Assembly: GCA_031548675.1 (NCBI GenBank)
Contig: JAVBQU010000065.1
Coordinates: 1-18,635, forward strand
Direction of reading: 5' to 3'
Length of the DNA stretch: 18,635 nucleotides
Source of the DNA: JAVBQU01 sp031548675
GTDB lineage: Bacteria > Bacteroidota > Bacteroidia > Bacteroidales > P3
Shown here one piece after another: positions 1 through 7,961 of the stretch (the stretch's first letter is position 1; each line of letters begins with the position of its first letter). The translations under genes were made by a program, and so were the position numbers. The notes under the pieces were generated by a model. The model saw only the letters and a list, made by a program, of their open reading frames with translations, was not told the DNA's origin and ran no database searches.

Positions 1-1059
1 CAATATGCAGAGGCCGCCGATTTGCTCAACCAATTAATTCATTTCCAGCAAGAGCATGCAGGCAATACATTACCTTCTTCTTTTAAGCAGAAACTTGAGA
101 TTTTTTACAACCACTCTAATGCTTTTTCATGGCTTTTTATGGTAAATCTTTTATTAGGCATTGTGGCTTTTGCATTATTTATTTTCAATATTCTGCATCA
201 TAAATCCATCCGAATGGGCAATAGAATTATTCGAATCTCTTTGCTTTTTGCTTTTATTCTCATCACATTCTTTTTTGCTCTTCGTAGTTATATTGCCGGA
301 TATTTAGCTCTGAGCAATGGTTTCGAAACCATGTTTTTCATTGCATGGTGTTCGCTGTTGATTGCTGTTATTTTTCATAAAGTTTCAAATGTAATTCCTG
401 CTTTCGGCTTATTAATTTCGGGTTTTGCTTTATTAGTTGCTCATTTGGGCAATCTAAATCCACAGATTACGGCTTTGATTCCTGTGCTTGCATCTCCTTT
501 GTTAAGTATTCATGTTTCGCTGATGATGTTGTCTTATTCATTAGCCGCTTTTCTCACTTTAAACAGTCTGGCGTACCTACTTATTATCATTTTTACTACA
601 AGATTCGATAAGAAAGTTACATTAATTTTTAAGAAACTATATATTTTAAGCCGGATTATGCTGTATCCTTGTGCTTTCTTTTTAGGAGCAGGTATTTTTA
701 CAGGTGCTATTTGGGCTAATGTTTCATGGGGGCGTTATTGGGGCTGGGATCCGAAAGAAGTTTGGGCATTAATTACCTTTATTATTATATCATTAAGTTT
801 TCATCAAAAAACATTTCGCATTTTTAAAAAACCTTTTTTCTTCCACTGCTATATTTTTCTTATTTTTGCTTCTATTCTCATGACTTATTTTGGAGTAAAT
901 TATTTTCTGGGAGGAATGCATAGTTATGGTGGAAATAAAGGACAAAGCTTAAATCTAATCTTGATTGGAAGTATTGTATTTATTTTATCAGCACTTATAT
1001 TTATCGCTCGAAAGAAACTCTCCAGTAAGCATTTCACAAATCGAAGTACATCAAAATAA
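1..1059 (+). CDS. ccsA: Cytochrome c biogenesis protein, CcsA-type haem handling domain (5' end outside window)
   Basis: This membrane protein delivers haem for covalent attachment to c-type cytochromes (system II). The reading frame is open from base 1, so the gene begins upstream; a start at the TTG at 22 is unlikely. The visible part begins with a soluble helical stretch, then several hydrophobic segments. The CcsA haem-binding tryptophan-rich signature WGRYWGWDPKEVW lies at 727-765. Candidate haem-ligand histidines lie before it (codon 511-513, in SIHVSLMM) and after it (codon 919-921, in GGMHSYGG). In Bacteroidota the region before the first visible membrane span (about bases 1-120, ending in an xxIFYNH-like motif) is usually the linker of a fused ResB-CcsA protein, so the missing part is probably a ResB-like half. 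That fusion is inferred; the CcsA assignment is secure. The stop lies 5 nt before the next start, which suggests cotranscription. Confidence 0.92.
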   Translation, partial: QYAEAADLLNQLIHFQQEHAGNTLPSSFKQKLEIFYNHSNAFSWLFMVNLLLGIVAFALFIFNILHHKSIRMGNRIIRISLLFAFILITFFFALRSYIAGYLALSNGFETMFFIAWCSLLIAVIFHKVSNVIPAFGLLISGFALLVAHLGNLNPQITALIPVLASPLLSIHVSLMMLSYSLAAFLTLNSLAYLLIIIFTTRFDKKVTLIFKKLYILSRIMLYPCAFFLGAGIFTGAIWANVSWGRYWGWDPKEVWALITFIIISLSFHQKTFRIFKKPFFFHCYIFLIFASILMTYFGVNYFLGGMHSYGGNKGQSLNLILIGSIVFILSALIFIARKKLSSKHFTNRSTSK

Positions 1060-1064
1060 CTGCA

Positions 1065-2135
1065 ATGACTTTCAACCCTATATTACCTGAAACTTCAGGA
1101 AAGCCCATTATTATTGCCGGACCATGCAGTGCTGAAAGCAAAGAGCAGGTTATGACAACTGCTCAAGCATTGGCAAAATATCCTGAGGTAACTTTTTTTC
1201 GTGCCAGCGTTTGGAAACCCCGCACTCAGCCGGGCGCTTTTGAAGGTGTTGGGATTTTAGGACTAGATTGGCTGAAAGAAGTTAAGGCAATAACAGGTTT
1301 GAGAACCTGCATTGAAGTTGCCGGAGCAGCCCATGTTGAACAAGCATTAGCTGCCGGCATAGATGCCGTATGGATTGGAGCACGTACAACAGTAAACCCA
1401 TTTTTGATAGAAGAAATTGCAAAAGCCCTTAAAGGTACTGATATTCCCGTAATGGTAAAAAATCCGGTAAACCCTGATATTGATTTATGGATTGGTACTA
1501 TCGAGCGTTTTTATCGAAATGATATTACACGCTTAGCAGCTATTCATCGAGGCTTTTCAGGTTTCCACAAAGGCATTTATCGAAATGAACCTTTTTGGGA
1601 AATGATTTTCGAATTGCGCAGGCGTCTGCCTCAGCTTCCCATTATCAACGACCCAAGCCATCTGACCGGAGACAGCAGATTAGTACCTGCTTTATGTCAA
1701 AAAGCCTTGGATTTAGAAGCCGATGGGCTGATGATTGAAGTACATCCTTGTCCCGAAAAAGCATTAACAGATAAAAACCAACAACTTACTTTTGAAGAAT
1801 TTGCCCGTCTGATGCAAACGTTGGTTTATCGGAAATACAATGACGATAATATCCATACTGAAATACTACAGCTTCGTACACAAATAGATGAAATTGACAT
1901 TGAACTAATCAAACTCTTAGCCCACCGCATGGGATTAGTCAAAAATATAGGCAATATCAAACGTCAGAATCAATTAACCATCTTACAAATGGATAGATGG
2001 AAAGATGTAGTAGCTTCCCGTTTAAATTACGGACAAATGCAAGGTCTTGATAAGGAATTTCTTTTAAAAATATTACAAACCATTCATGAAGAATCGGTTA
2101 AAGTACAATCCGATATTTTCGAACAGAAAGGGTAA
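1065..2135 (+). CDS. Bifunctional 3-deoxy-7-phosphoheptulonate (DAHP) synthase / chorismate mutase
   Basis: The N-terminal domain condenses phosphoenolpyruvate with erythrose 4-phosphate, the first step of aromatic amino acid synthesis. The C-terminal domain converts chorismate to prephenate. Residues about 12-250 are a KdsA-like type I DAHP synthase: IIIAGPCSAES at 15-25 with the metal-ligand-type Cys21, KPRTQPG at 51-57, VMVKNP at 129-134 and INDPSHLTGD at 194-203. Residues about 262-350 are an AroQ-class chorismate mutase: LRTQIDEIDIELIKLLAHRM followed by the IGNIKR helix. The 356-residue length fits the fused Bacteroidota enzyme. The fusion allows prephenate made by the mutase domain to feed back on the synthase in related enzymes; whether that happens here is inference. 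The ATG at 1065 follows the ccsA stop after 5 nt, with no obvious Shine-Dalgarno sequence, as usual in this phylum. Cotranscription with ccsA is positional only, since the functions are unrelated. Confidence 0.95.
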   Translation: MTFNPILPETSGKPIIIAGPCSAESKEQVMTTAQALAKYPEVTFFRASVWKPRTQPGAFEGVGILGLDWLKEVKAITGLRTCIEVAGAAHVEQALAAGIDAVWIGARTTVNPFLIEEIAKALKGTDIPVMVKNPVNPDIDLWIGTIERFYRNDITRLAAIHRGFSGFHKGIYRNEPFWEMIFELRRRLPQLPIINDPSHLTGDSRLVPALCQKALDLEADGLMIEVHPCPEKALTDKNQQLTFEEFARLMQTLVYRKYNDDNIHTEILQLRTQIDEIDIELIKLLAHRMGLVKNIGNIKRQNQLTILQMDRWKDVVASRLNYGQMQGLDKEFLLKILQTIHEESVKVQSDIFEQKG

Positions 2136-2195
2136 ATAAAAACGGAGTTTTGCAATTTTCGCACTCCTAAATGTCTTTTTCTCAAACAAAAACAC

Positions 2196-2203
2196 TATTT
2201 TTG
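2196..2203 (+). promoter_or_regulatory. Candidate Bacteroidota -7 element for glgB
   Basis: TATTTTTG matches the Bacteroidota sigma-ABfr -7 consensus TAnnTTTG. No good TTTG -33 element lies 19-21 nt upstream. The sequence also sits inside an imperfect A/T-rich hairpin (2183-2210), so it could instead belong to a terminator of the preceding gene. If used, glgB has a leader of roughly 150 nt. Confidence 0.3.
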
Positions 2204-2251
2204 TGGTTTGATATAACCATAATACCCTTTTTGTGTTATAACAAGAAAGTA

Positions 2252-2298
2252 TTATTAGATAATCCAAAATATCAAGACCAAAAGAGACTATCTAATAA
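2252..2298. repeat. 10-bp perfect inverted repeat in the glgB leader
   Basis: TTATTAGATA (2252-2261) and TATCTAATAA (2289-2298) are perfect inverted arms separated by 27 nt, about 60 nt before the glgB start. It could be an operator for a dimeric regulator or an RNA stem in the leader. The composition is very AT-rich, so chance is possible. Confidence 0.35.
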
Positions 2299-2360
2299 AG
2301 ACTAAAAAACGTCACTGCTATAGAATTCAACTATTTCCCAATATTTTAATCCAAAAGATT

Positions 2361-4370
2361 ATGCTTCCCATTGTAGAAAAAGACCCTTGGCTCAGACCTG
2401 TTGAGCACAAAATGGCAGAACGTCATAATGCTTATCTCGCTGTCAAAAAAAGTATTGAAAAAGATTTTGGAACTTTAGCCCAATATGCGGATTGGCATAA
2501 GTATTTAGGCTTTAATTACGATGCACAGCAAAAAGGCTGGTATTTTCGCGAATGGCTTCCAAGAGCGGAATACGTATATTTGATGGGCGATTTCAACGAT
2601 TGGGAGCTTTGCCGGAATCCTTTGCAAAAAATAGAAAACGGTATCTGGGAAATATTTCTGCCTGATGACTTATGGTCTGAAAAGCTTCGGCATAACTCAA
2701 GAATAAAATTGTATATTAAAGGAAAAAATGGCTGGCAACAACGGATTCCTGCTTATATCCGCTATGCAAAACAGGATGAGGTAACCAAAGATTTTTGCGG
2801 AATTTTCTATAATCCGCCAACTTCTTTTGATTGGGAAGAAGAGCATTTTGATATAAAGGCACTGAATAATTTATTGATATATGAATGCCATGTGGGCATG
2901 GCTCAGGAAAAGGAAGGTATTGGAACCTATGCTGAATTTACCCGAAATATTTTACCCAGAATTAAAAGCGAAGGTTATAATACTTTACAAATTATGGCTA
3001 TAGCTGAACACCCTTATTATGGAAGCTTTGGCTATCATGTTTCAAACTTCTTTGCCCCTTCTTCCCGCTTTGGCACTCCCGACGAACTAAAAAACCTGAT
3101 AAAGGAAGCCCACCGTCTGGGGCTAGCCGTTGTGATGGACTTGGTACATTCGCATTTTGTAGAAAATACTTTGGAAGGTTTGAATATGCTCGATGGCGAA
3201 GAAGGCTTGTATTGTTATGCAGGAGAAAAAGGAAATCATCCGCATTGGAAATCCAAGATTTTTGATTACTCCAAACCGGAAGTACAAAGGTTTTTACTAT
3301 CTAACATCCGTTACTGGATGGAAGAATTTCATTTCGATGGTTTTCGTTTCGATGGTGTAACGTCTATGTTATATAGCCATCATGGTTATATCGATGAATT
3401 TGGTTCTTATGATTGCTACTTCGGCGATGCTGTACAACAAGAGGCAATAAGCTATCTTACTTTAGCCAACGATTTAATCCACAGCCTTAAACCTGATGCT
3501 GTAACTATTGCCGAAGAAGTAAGCGGAATGCCCGGAGTTGCCATTCCTGTTCAAGATGGCGGCATCGGTTTCGATTACCGGATGGCTATGGCTATTCCGG
3601 ATTTTTGGATCAAGCTTTTGAAAGACCAAACCGACGAACAATGGAATTTGGAGGAAATGTGGCATACGATGACAGACCGTTTATGGAATGTAAAAACCAT
3701 AGCTTATTGCGAAAGCCACGACCAAGCTTTGGTAGGCGATAAAACCATCGCTTTCCGCTTGATGGATAAAGCCATGTATAATAAAATGAGGGTAGATCAG
3801 CATGACTTAATTGTAGAAAGAGGCATCGCGCTGCATAAGCTTATACGTTTCTTTACTATTAGTTTAGGCGGACAGGCTTATTTGAATTTTATGGGAAATG
3901 AATTCGGTCATCCCGAATGGATAGATTTTCCCCGTCAAGGAAATGGCTGGAGTTATGCCCATGCCCGCCGGCAATGGAACTTGGCTGATGATGAAAATCT
4001 AAGGTATAAATTCATGTATCATTTTGATAATGCCATGCTCGAATTTATCAAAAGCTACCAGATATTAGCTTCTGACTTTGCTATTAAGCTCCATATTGAC
4101 GAAGAAAATAAAACAATCTGTTTTGAACGGGCAGGTTTAATTTTTGTGTTCAATTGGCATCCTACTAAGGCTATTCCTAATTATCGCTTCTATGTAAGAC
4201 AGCCTGGAAAATATAAATTGATTTTTCATACCGATGCACAATTATTTGGGGGCTATAATCGATTAAGTACTCATGTAGAGTATTTTACCTCGGAAAATAA
4301 AAATCAAACCGATTTCTTACAGATATACAATGTCAATCGTTCTGCAATGGTATTTATGAAAGCTGACTGA
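2361..4370 (+). CDS. glgB: 1,4-alpha-glucan (glycogen) branching enzyme, GH13_8 type
   Basis: This enzyme cuts an alpha-1,4-glucan chain and re-attaches it as an alpha-1,6 branch, acting in cytoplasmic glycogen synthesis. An N-terminal CBM48-like beta domain (about residues 45-150, FREWLPRAEYVYLMGDFNDW) precedes the (beta/alpha)8 catalytic barrel. The four GH13 regions are visible: VVMDLVHSH (I), GFRFDGVTSM with nucleophile Asp331 (II), TIAEEVSGMP with acid/base Glu385 (III), and ESHDQ with Asp454 (IV). SMLYSHHGY after region II and SGMP after region III are typical of the eukaryote-like GH13_8 branch rather than E. coli-type GlgB. The length of 669 residues is normal. Region III reads AEEVSG where AEDVSG is usual, a conservative change next to the catalytic Glu. 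No glgA or glgC is adjacent, so it appears to be transcribed alone from the 225-nt gap upstream. Confidence 0.95.
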   Translation: MLPIVEKDPWLRPVEHKMAERHNAYLAVKKSIEKDFGTLAQYADWHKYLGFNYDAQQKGWYFREWLPRAEYVYLMGDFNDWELCRNPLQKIENGIWEIFLPDDLWSEKLRHNSRIKLYIKGKNGWQQRIPAYIRYAKQDEVTKDFCGIFYNPPTSFDWEEEHFDIKALNNLLIYECHVGMAQEKEGIGTYAEFTRNILPRIKSEGYNTLQIMAIAEHPYYGSFGYHVSNFFAPSSRFGTPDELKNLIKEAHRLGLAVVMDLVHSHFVENTLEGLNMLDGEEGLYCYAGEKGNHPHWKSKIFDYSKPEVQRFLLSNIRYWMEEFHFDGFRFDGVTSMLYSHHGYIDEFGSYDCYFGDAVQQEAISYLTLANDLIHSLKPDAVTIAEEVSGMPGVAIPVQDGGIGFDYRMAMAIPDFWIKLLKDQTDEQWNLEEMWHTMTDRLWNVKTIAYCESHDQALVGDKTIAFRLMDKAMYNKMRVDQHDLIVERGIALHKLIRFFTISLGGQAYLNFMGNEFGHPEWIDFPRQGNGWSYAHARRQWNLADDENLRYKFMYHFDNAMLEFIKSYQILASDFAIKLHIDEENKTICFERAGLIFVFNWHPTKAIPNYRFYVRQPGKYKLIFHTDAQLFGGYNRLSTHVEYFTSENKNQTDFLQIYNVNRSAMVFMKAD

Positions 4371-4403
4371 AATAAACACTTTCCAACGTTATTAACATTC
4401 AAC

Positions 4404-4412
4404 TGTGGATAA
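4404..4412 (-). other. Single perfect DnaA-box-like 9-mer
   Basis: TGTGGATAA on the plus strand is the reverse complement of TTATCCACA, the strongest form of the DnaA box consensus TTATNCACA. A one-mismatch relative (TTATTAACA, 4389-4397) lies just upstream. Both sit between glgB and the promoter of the next gene. A single box does not make an origin. Confidence 0.3.
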
Positions 4413-4452
4413 CCTAAATTCTAAAACCTTATTTATACCTGAAAATTTGGCA

Positions 4453-4460
4453 TACCTTTG
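4453..4460 (+). promoter_or_regulatory. Bacteroidota promoter (-7 element) for the outer-membrane protein gene
   Basis: TACCTTTG is a perfect match to the Bacteroidota -7 consensus TAnnTTTG. The expected -33 position holds only a T-rich stretch (about 4429-4434). The predicted leader of about 40 nt is AT-rich and has no Shine-Dalgarno sequence, typical for strongly expressed surface genes in this phylum. Confidence 0.65.
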
Positions 4461-4504
4461 CATCAGTTTTAACAAATCAATTTATTAATTTAAAACGCAA
4501 ATTT

Positions 4505-5188
4505 ATGAAAAAAACATTTTTAACATTAGCAATTGCTTTATTGGCAGGTTCAATGGCTTTTGCACAAAAACCTTCACAAGGTACATTTACTACAGAGGTA
4601 AACTTTATTCCTTTTAGTATTCAAGAAACTCCTATTTCTATAACAGGTCTTAAAGGACGCTATTTTATCAATGATAATTTAGCTGCCAGACTTACTTTAG
4701 GTTTTGGTTTCAATACTGAAAAAAATCATGCATTTACAACTCCTGGTACTACTCCCGAAGTAGAACAAACTACCACTTCTAAATTCAACACTTTCAACAT
4801 TGCTCCGGGTATTGAATATCATTTTGGCAATTGGGAAAAAACTTCTCTTTACTGTGGTTTAGAATTAAGTTTTGGTATGAACAAAGCTTCTGAAAAAATA
4901 GAAAATGCTAATTTTATATCAGGAACTACAGTTGAAATTAAAGGACAAAATGCTAATGGAGATCGTTCTGCCAGCACTTTCGGTGTAAATTTATTTACAG
5001 GTGTTGACTATTACATTACAGAAAGTTTATACATGGGTGCTGAATTTGGTTTAGGTTTCCATTCTTCAAAACAAAAAGAAGTTGAAACTACTGTTGCTGG
5101 AACTACTGTAACAGAAAAAGACTATGGACAAAATTCTGGTTTTGGTGTAATTTTCAATCCTGCTATCCGCTTAGGTTGGAAATTCTAA
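4505..5188 (+). CDS. Small outer-membrane beta-barrel protein
   Basis: This is a predicted outer-membrane protein of 227 residues. It starts with a clear signal peptide (MKKTFLTLAIALLAGSMAFA, likely cut after residue 20). The rest shows alternating hydrophobic/polar strands with glycine and aromatic residues, such as LAARLTLGFGF, SLYCGLELSFGM, GVNLFTGVDYY and LYMGAEFGLGF. It ends in RLGWKF with a C-terminal phenylalanine, the usual signal for barrel insertion. The size fits an eight-stranded barrel of the OMP_b-brl/OmpA-barrel kind, with no periplasmic OmpA domain. The segments around residues 76-95 and 192-212 are Thr/Glu/Lys-rich and are probably exposed loops. It is a single gene with its own promoter and a downstream hairpin terminator. 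Specific function and ligand are unknown. Confidence 0.82.
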   Translation: MKKTFLTLAIALLAGSMAFAQKPSQGTFTTEVNFIPFSIQETPISITGLKGRYFINDNLAARLTLGFGFNTEKNHAFTTPGTTPEVEQTTTSKFNTFNIAPGIEYHFGNWEKTSLYCGLELSFGMNKASEKIENANFISGTTVEIKGQNANGDRSASTFGVNLFTGVDYYITESLYMGAEFGLGFHSSKQKEVETTVAGTTVTEKDYGQNSGFGVIFNPAIRLGWKF

Positions 5189-5211
5189 TAACAATATAGA
5201 TTCAAAATCTA

Positions 5212-5246
5212 AAAAGAGGAGTTCAAAATTTTTGAACTCCTCTTTT
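5212..5246. terminator. Bidirectional hairpin terminator between convergent genes
   Basis: A perfect inverted repeat has a core of GAGGAGTTC (5216-5224) and GAACTCCTC (5234-5242), flanked outside and inside by A-runs on the left and T-runs on the right. It therefore reads as stem plus U-tract in both directions. It lies between the rightward barrel gene (stop 5188) and the leftward glycosidase gene (stop 5261) and should end both transcripts. Confidence 0.88.
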
Positions 5247-5260
5247 GTTTTCTGCACTAT

Positions 5261-7426
5261 CTATTTTCTATAATATTTCTCAAACATTTTTACTGCCGTT
5301 TCTACCGGATTCTTCCCTGAGGGTTGAATCTCTTTATCAATATCTTCGTACAACCATGTTTGTGTAACAGCAAAAAGATTAGGATTGGGGATGTCTGGAT
5401 TATTCCATGCTTTATTCAGATAATTAAAATATATATCCCATCGCTTATAATAATAAGTTCCTAAAAACCCACCCAATTCGCGATGAGCATAATCATTCAA
5501 AGCCCCATCTACTTTTTCCCAAGAAGTAAGTATTAATCGATTGTAATATTCATATTGATCTTTAATTCCCTGTGTACTTCCAGCATCTCTCGCACTTTGC
5601 AACCAAGGTTGTAAACAAAAATTTCGATGTGTAAGTAAAAGTTCGTTTTGGTCTTTTATTAGTTGGAGAAAACCTGAAACAGCTTTATCAAAAGCAGTCT
5701 TATCTTTATTTTTCCATGCAGCTTGAATATCTGCATATGTAATTCGTCCTAAATTTGAAATATATTGCCTTACCATATCTACAGCATCGTAGCTGTAGTT
5801 CGCATTATTTTTAAAATCCTCTGCACTCTGCAAAAACAAAGAACATGCCACTGCAAAACTATCTGGATTGTAATATATTTTACATTGCGACCAAGTAGAA
5901 ACTCTATCTACTGCTAAACTTGGTTCGGCACAAAAAACAGGTTCTGAGGGTTGGCGAGAACCTTCATATGTTCCGTAGATAGTATGATAAAAACCTTTCC
6001 AAGCATCTTGTAAAGATTGTGGCGGATTTGCATTTCCATATCGATATTGCACATAATTTGCAATCCATTTTTCCATATCGAAAGGCTGCTTAGTCCAAAT
6101 CATATCGCTCCATAAATCGGCAATAACCGGATTTATACCAATGCCTTCGGGTGTATAACCAATCCCTTTTAGGGTTTTAGAGGCTTTTGTATCTTGTTGT
6201 GCTTCTATCGGTCGGGTAGCAATAGCGTCTAATCTCCCATGCGAGCCGATATTTCCTCCCCAATTTGAAATATTTGACCAAACCCAAGGGATATAGGCAT
6301 ATGCATCTTTTTCTTTCCAACGATTCCAATATTCTGCACAGAGTTCGATAATTACAGAATGTTGAGGATCTAAACCTTTGAGCAATTTGGGTGTAGGATT
6401 ATGTCCCCAACCCTGCACAACCCAAACAGCATCAGGATTATGTTGCAACATAGCTGTTTGTAATGCTTTTGCACCCGCTGTTACATCTAAAGTTCCGGCT
6501 TGTCCGCCCTCATGAAACAAATCTCCTGCATAAAAATCAGCTTTACCAAAAAGTGCTGTATATTCATCATACCAAATTCCAGCAAAACGTTTAAAATCAT
6601 TATCTAAAGGAGATAAAATACTAGGGCGGTTAAACGAAAACCATTTGCCTTGGTCTATAATTTGTGCATTGGGAAAATGATTTTTAAAATCTGTGGGAAC
6701 CATACCGTAAAAAGCTTGAAATATAGGCTTCATGCCATATGACCGCATACGTTCTAAAATTTTATTTTGTAAAACTACCTGTCTGTCGAACCATTCATCG
6801 GGCATAGGTCCGCCGATATTCTCAATATTCCCCATCAGTAACCAAGGCATATAAACAGGTCCTGTCAAAAATCTCTTAGCATCTTCGCTAGAATAACCGA
6901 CTTTTTGTAAGAAATTATACCAAACCTTCTCTACGCCAACCATTGCCAAAGGATGTGTAATCCCATTTAATGCCATCCAATCTATTTCTTTTTCCCATCT
7001 GTTCCAATCCCAATAAACCGTTGTGTAACCGAAGGTACAATAATTAAAATAGGTCGAAATTTCGTAAGGGCTTTCTTTTTGGATAGTTTTTTTAGGCAGC
7101 GGTAATTTTTCCGGTAATTGTAACTGAAAATTTGTCCAGCTATAAGAAGTTTCCAACTCATTTTTCAAATAGTAATTAATTCCCGAAGCGATGCTGGTAG
7201 GCGAATTACCTTCAATTACAATTTTCTTATCTGATGTACTTATTTTGTAGTAATTATGCTTAGCCAAGGCATTCAATTTCAGTTTAAATTGATCCGCATG
7301 TTTAGGCATAATCCGCATCAGCAAATTTTCAATAGATTGAATTTCTAATGATTCAGGTTTTTGTGCATGGACACTCACTGAAAACACAAAGCAAATAGCA
7401 AAAAATAGGTATATGTTTCTCTTCAT
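5261..7426 (-). CDS. Alpha-N-acetylglucosaminidase, GH89 family, secreted
   Basis: This is a NAGLU-type glycosidase that removes terminal alpha-linked N-acetylglucosamine. Family substrates are heparan sulfate ends and GlcNAc-alpha-1,4-Gal caps on gastric mucin. I chose the ATG at 7426, which gives a clean signal peptide (MKRNIYLFFAICFVFSVSVHAQ). An in-frame ATG at 7462 adds 12 residues that would spoil it. Numbering below is from 7426. An N-terminal alpha/beta domain (about 25-105) precedes the barrel (about 120-440) and a helical C-terminal domain. The conserved block WMALNGITHPLAMVGVEKVW starts near residue 150. Glu306 in GDLFHEGG matches the human acid/base Glu316, and Glu427 in YTPEGIG matches the nucleophile Glu446. 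About 721 residues is the normal length. It has no lipobox after the signal, so it is probably periplasmic. It lies last in a leftward unit after the SPOR gene. Confidence 0.93.
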   Translation of the reverse strand: MKRNIYLFFAICFVFSVSVHAQKPESLEIQSIENLLMRIMPKHADQFKLKLNALAKHNYYKISTSDKKIVIEGNSPTSIASGINYYLKNELETSYSWTNFQLQLPEKLPLPKKTIQKESPYEISTYFNYCTFGYTTVYWDWNRWEKEIDWMALNGITHPLAMVGVEKVWYNFLQKVGYSSEDAKRFLTGPVYMPWLLMGNIENIGGPMPDEWFDRQVVLQNKILERMRSYGMKPIFQAFYGMVPTDFKNHFPNAQIIDQGKWFSFNRPSILSPLDNDFKRFAGIWYDEYTALFGKADFYAGDLFHEGGQAGTLDVTAGAKALQTAMLQHNPDAVWVVQGWGHNPTPKLLKGLDPQHSVIIELCAEYWNRWKEKDAYAYIPWVWSNISNWGGNIGSHGRLDAIATRPIEAQQDTKASKTLKGIGYTPEGIGINPVIADLWSDMIWTKQPFDMEKWIANYVQYRYGNANPPQSLQDAWKGFYHTIYGTYEGSRQPSEPVFCAEPSLAVDRVSTWSQCKIYYNPDSFAVACSLFLQSAEDFKNNANYSYDAVDMVRQYISNLGRITYADIQAAWKNKDKTAFDKAVSGFLQLIKDQNELLLTHRNFCLQPWLQSARDAGSTQGIKDQYEYYNRLILTSWEKVDGALNDYAHRELGGFLGTYYYKRWDIYFNYLNKAWNNPDIPNPNLFAVTQTWLYEDIDKEIQPSGKNPVETAVKMFEKYYRK

Positions 7427-7506
7427 AAATAAAAAATAAAAAGCCTTAGGATTTTTAATCAAAAGGCTTGGTACGATTAGTTAATAAGATTCTATTTTCA
7501 GAAATG

Positions 7507-7947
7507 TTATTTCGATGACTTTTCTTCCTCTATTGGTTTACTATACAAAGGGTTGATATCTTCTTTGATAACAAAAGCATTAGGGAAATCATTTCTAATT
7601 TTAAGTTGGAATCCGCGAGCTTCACTCCTAGTACGAAAATCTCCTGCTTTCACTTTAAAATTAGGAGTTTCAAATACTATATAAGCTTTTACTTTGGGAT
7701 ATTTGTCTTCGAATCGTTTTTTTACCTCAAATGCTGCACTTTTAGAATTATTGCCTGATGCAAAAAAAACATTCAACCGATAGCCCGGAATATTATTGGC
7801 TTTTTCATTAAATTCTTTATGTTTTTCTACCAATGCTTCTACCCCTTTTTCAGTTACAAATTCTATATTGTGCTGGGCTTTGATTTGATTTGCACCAAAA
7901 AACAAACATGCAAATAAAAAAACACATTTAAAATACTTCATATACAT
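7507..7947 (-). CDS. Exported SPOR-domain protein
   Basis: This 146-residue protein has a signal peptide (about residues 1-24, ending IKAQ). An SPOR domain covers roughly 54-130: PGYRLNVFFASGNN, then FEDKYPKVKAYIVFETPNFKVKAGDFRTRSEA with the usual central VKAGDF-type strand, then FPNAFVIKEDI. SPOR domains bind peptidoglycan glycan strands lacking stem peptides, often at division sites, so a periplasmic wall-associated role is likely. Small single-SPOR proteins of this size are common in Bacteroidota and their individual roles are mostly unknown. An internal ATG at 7941 (Met3) is an equally plausible start. It begins 14 nt after the universal stress gene stop and ends 80 nt before the glycosidase start, consistent with one leftward operon. 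Confidence 0.85.
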   Translation of the reverse strand: MYMKYFKCVFLFACLFFGANQIKAQHNIEFVTEKGVEALVEKHKEFNEKANNIPGYRLNVFFASGNNSKSAAFEVKKRFEDKYPKVKAYIVFETPNFKVKAGDFRTRSEARGFQLKIRNDFPNAFVIKEDINPLYSKPIEEEKSSK

Positions 7948-7961
7948 TCAAAAATAAACAA

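Noticed and set aside
2142..2170. GGAGT...ACTCC stem as a terminator for the DAHP synthase gene
   Set aside because: Only five pairs with a large loop and no following T-run immediately after the stem.
2073..2267. 64-codon minus-strand frame after the DAHP synthase gene
   Set aside because: Low-complexity hydrophobic composition from an AT-rich gap, overlapping a conserved gene end; nothing supports expression.
4380..4460. Possible replication origin because of the DnaA box
   Set aside because: Only one perfect box, no cluster or AT-rich unwinding element with repeats, and no dnaA/dnaN or other origin-type genes nearby.
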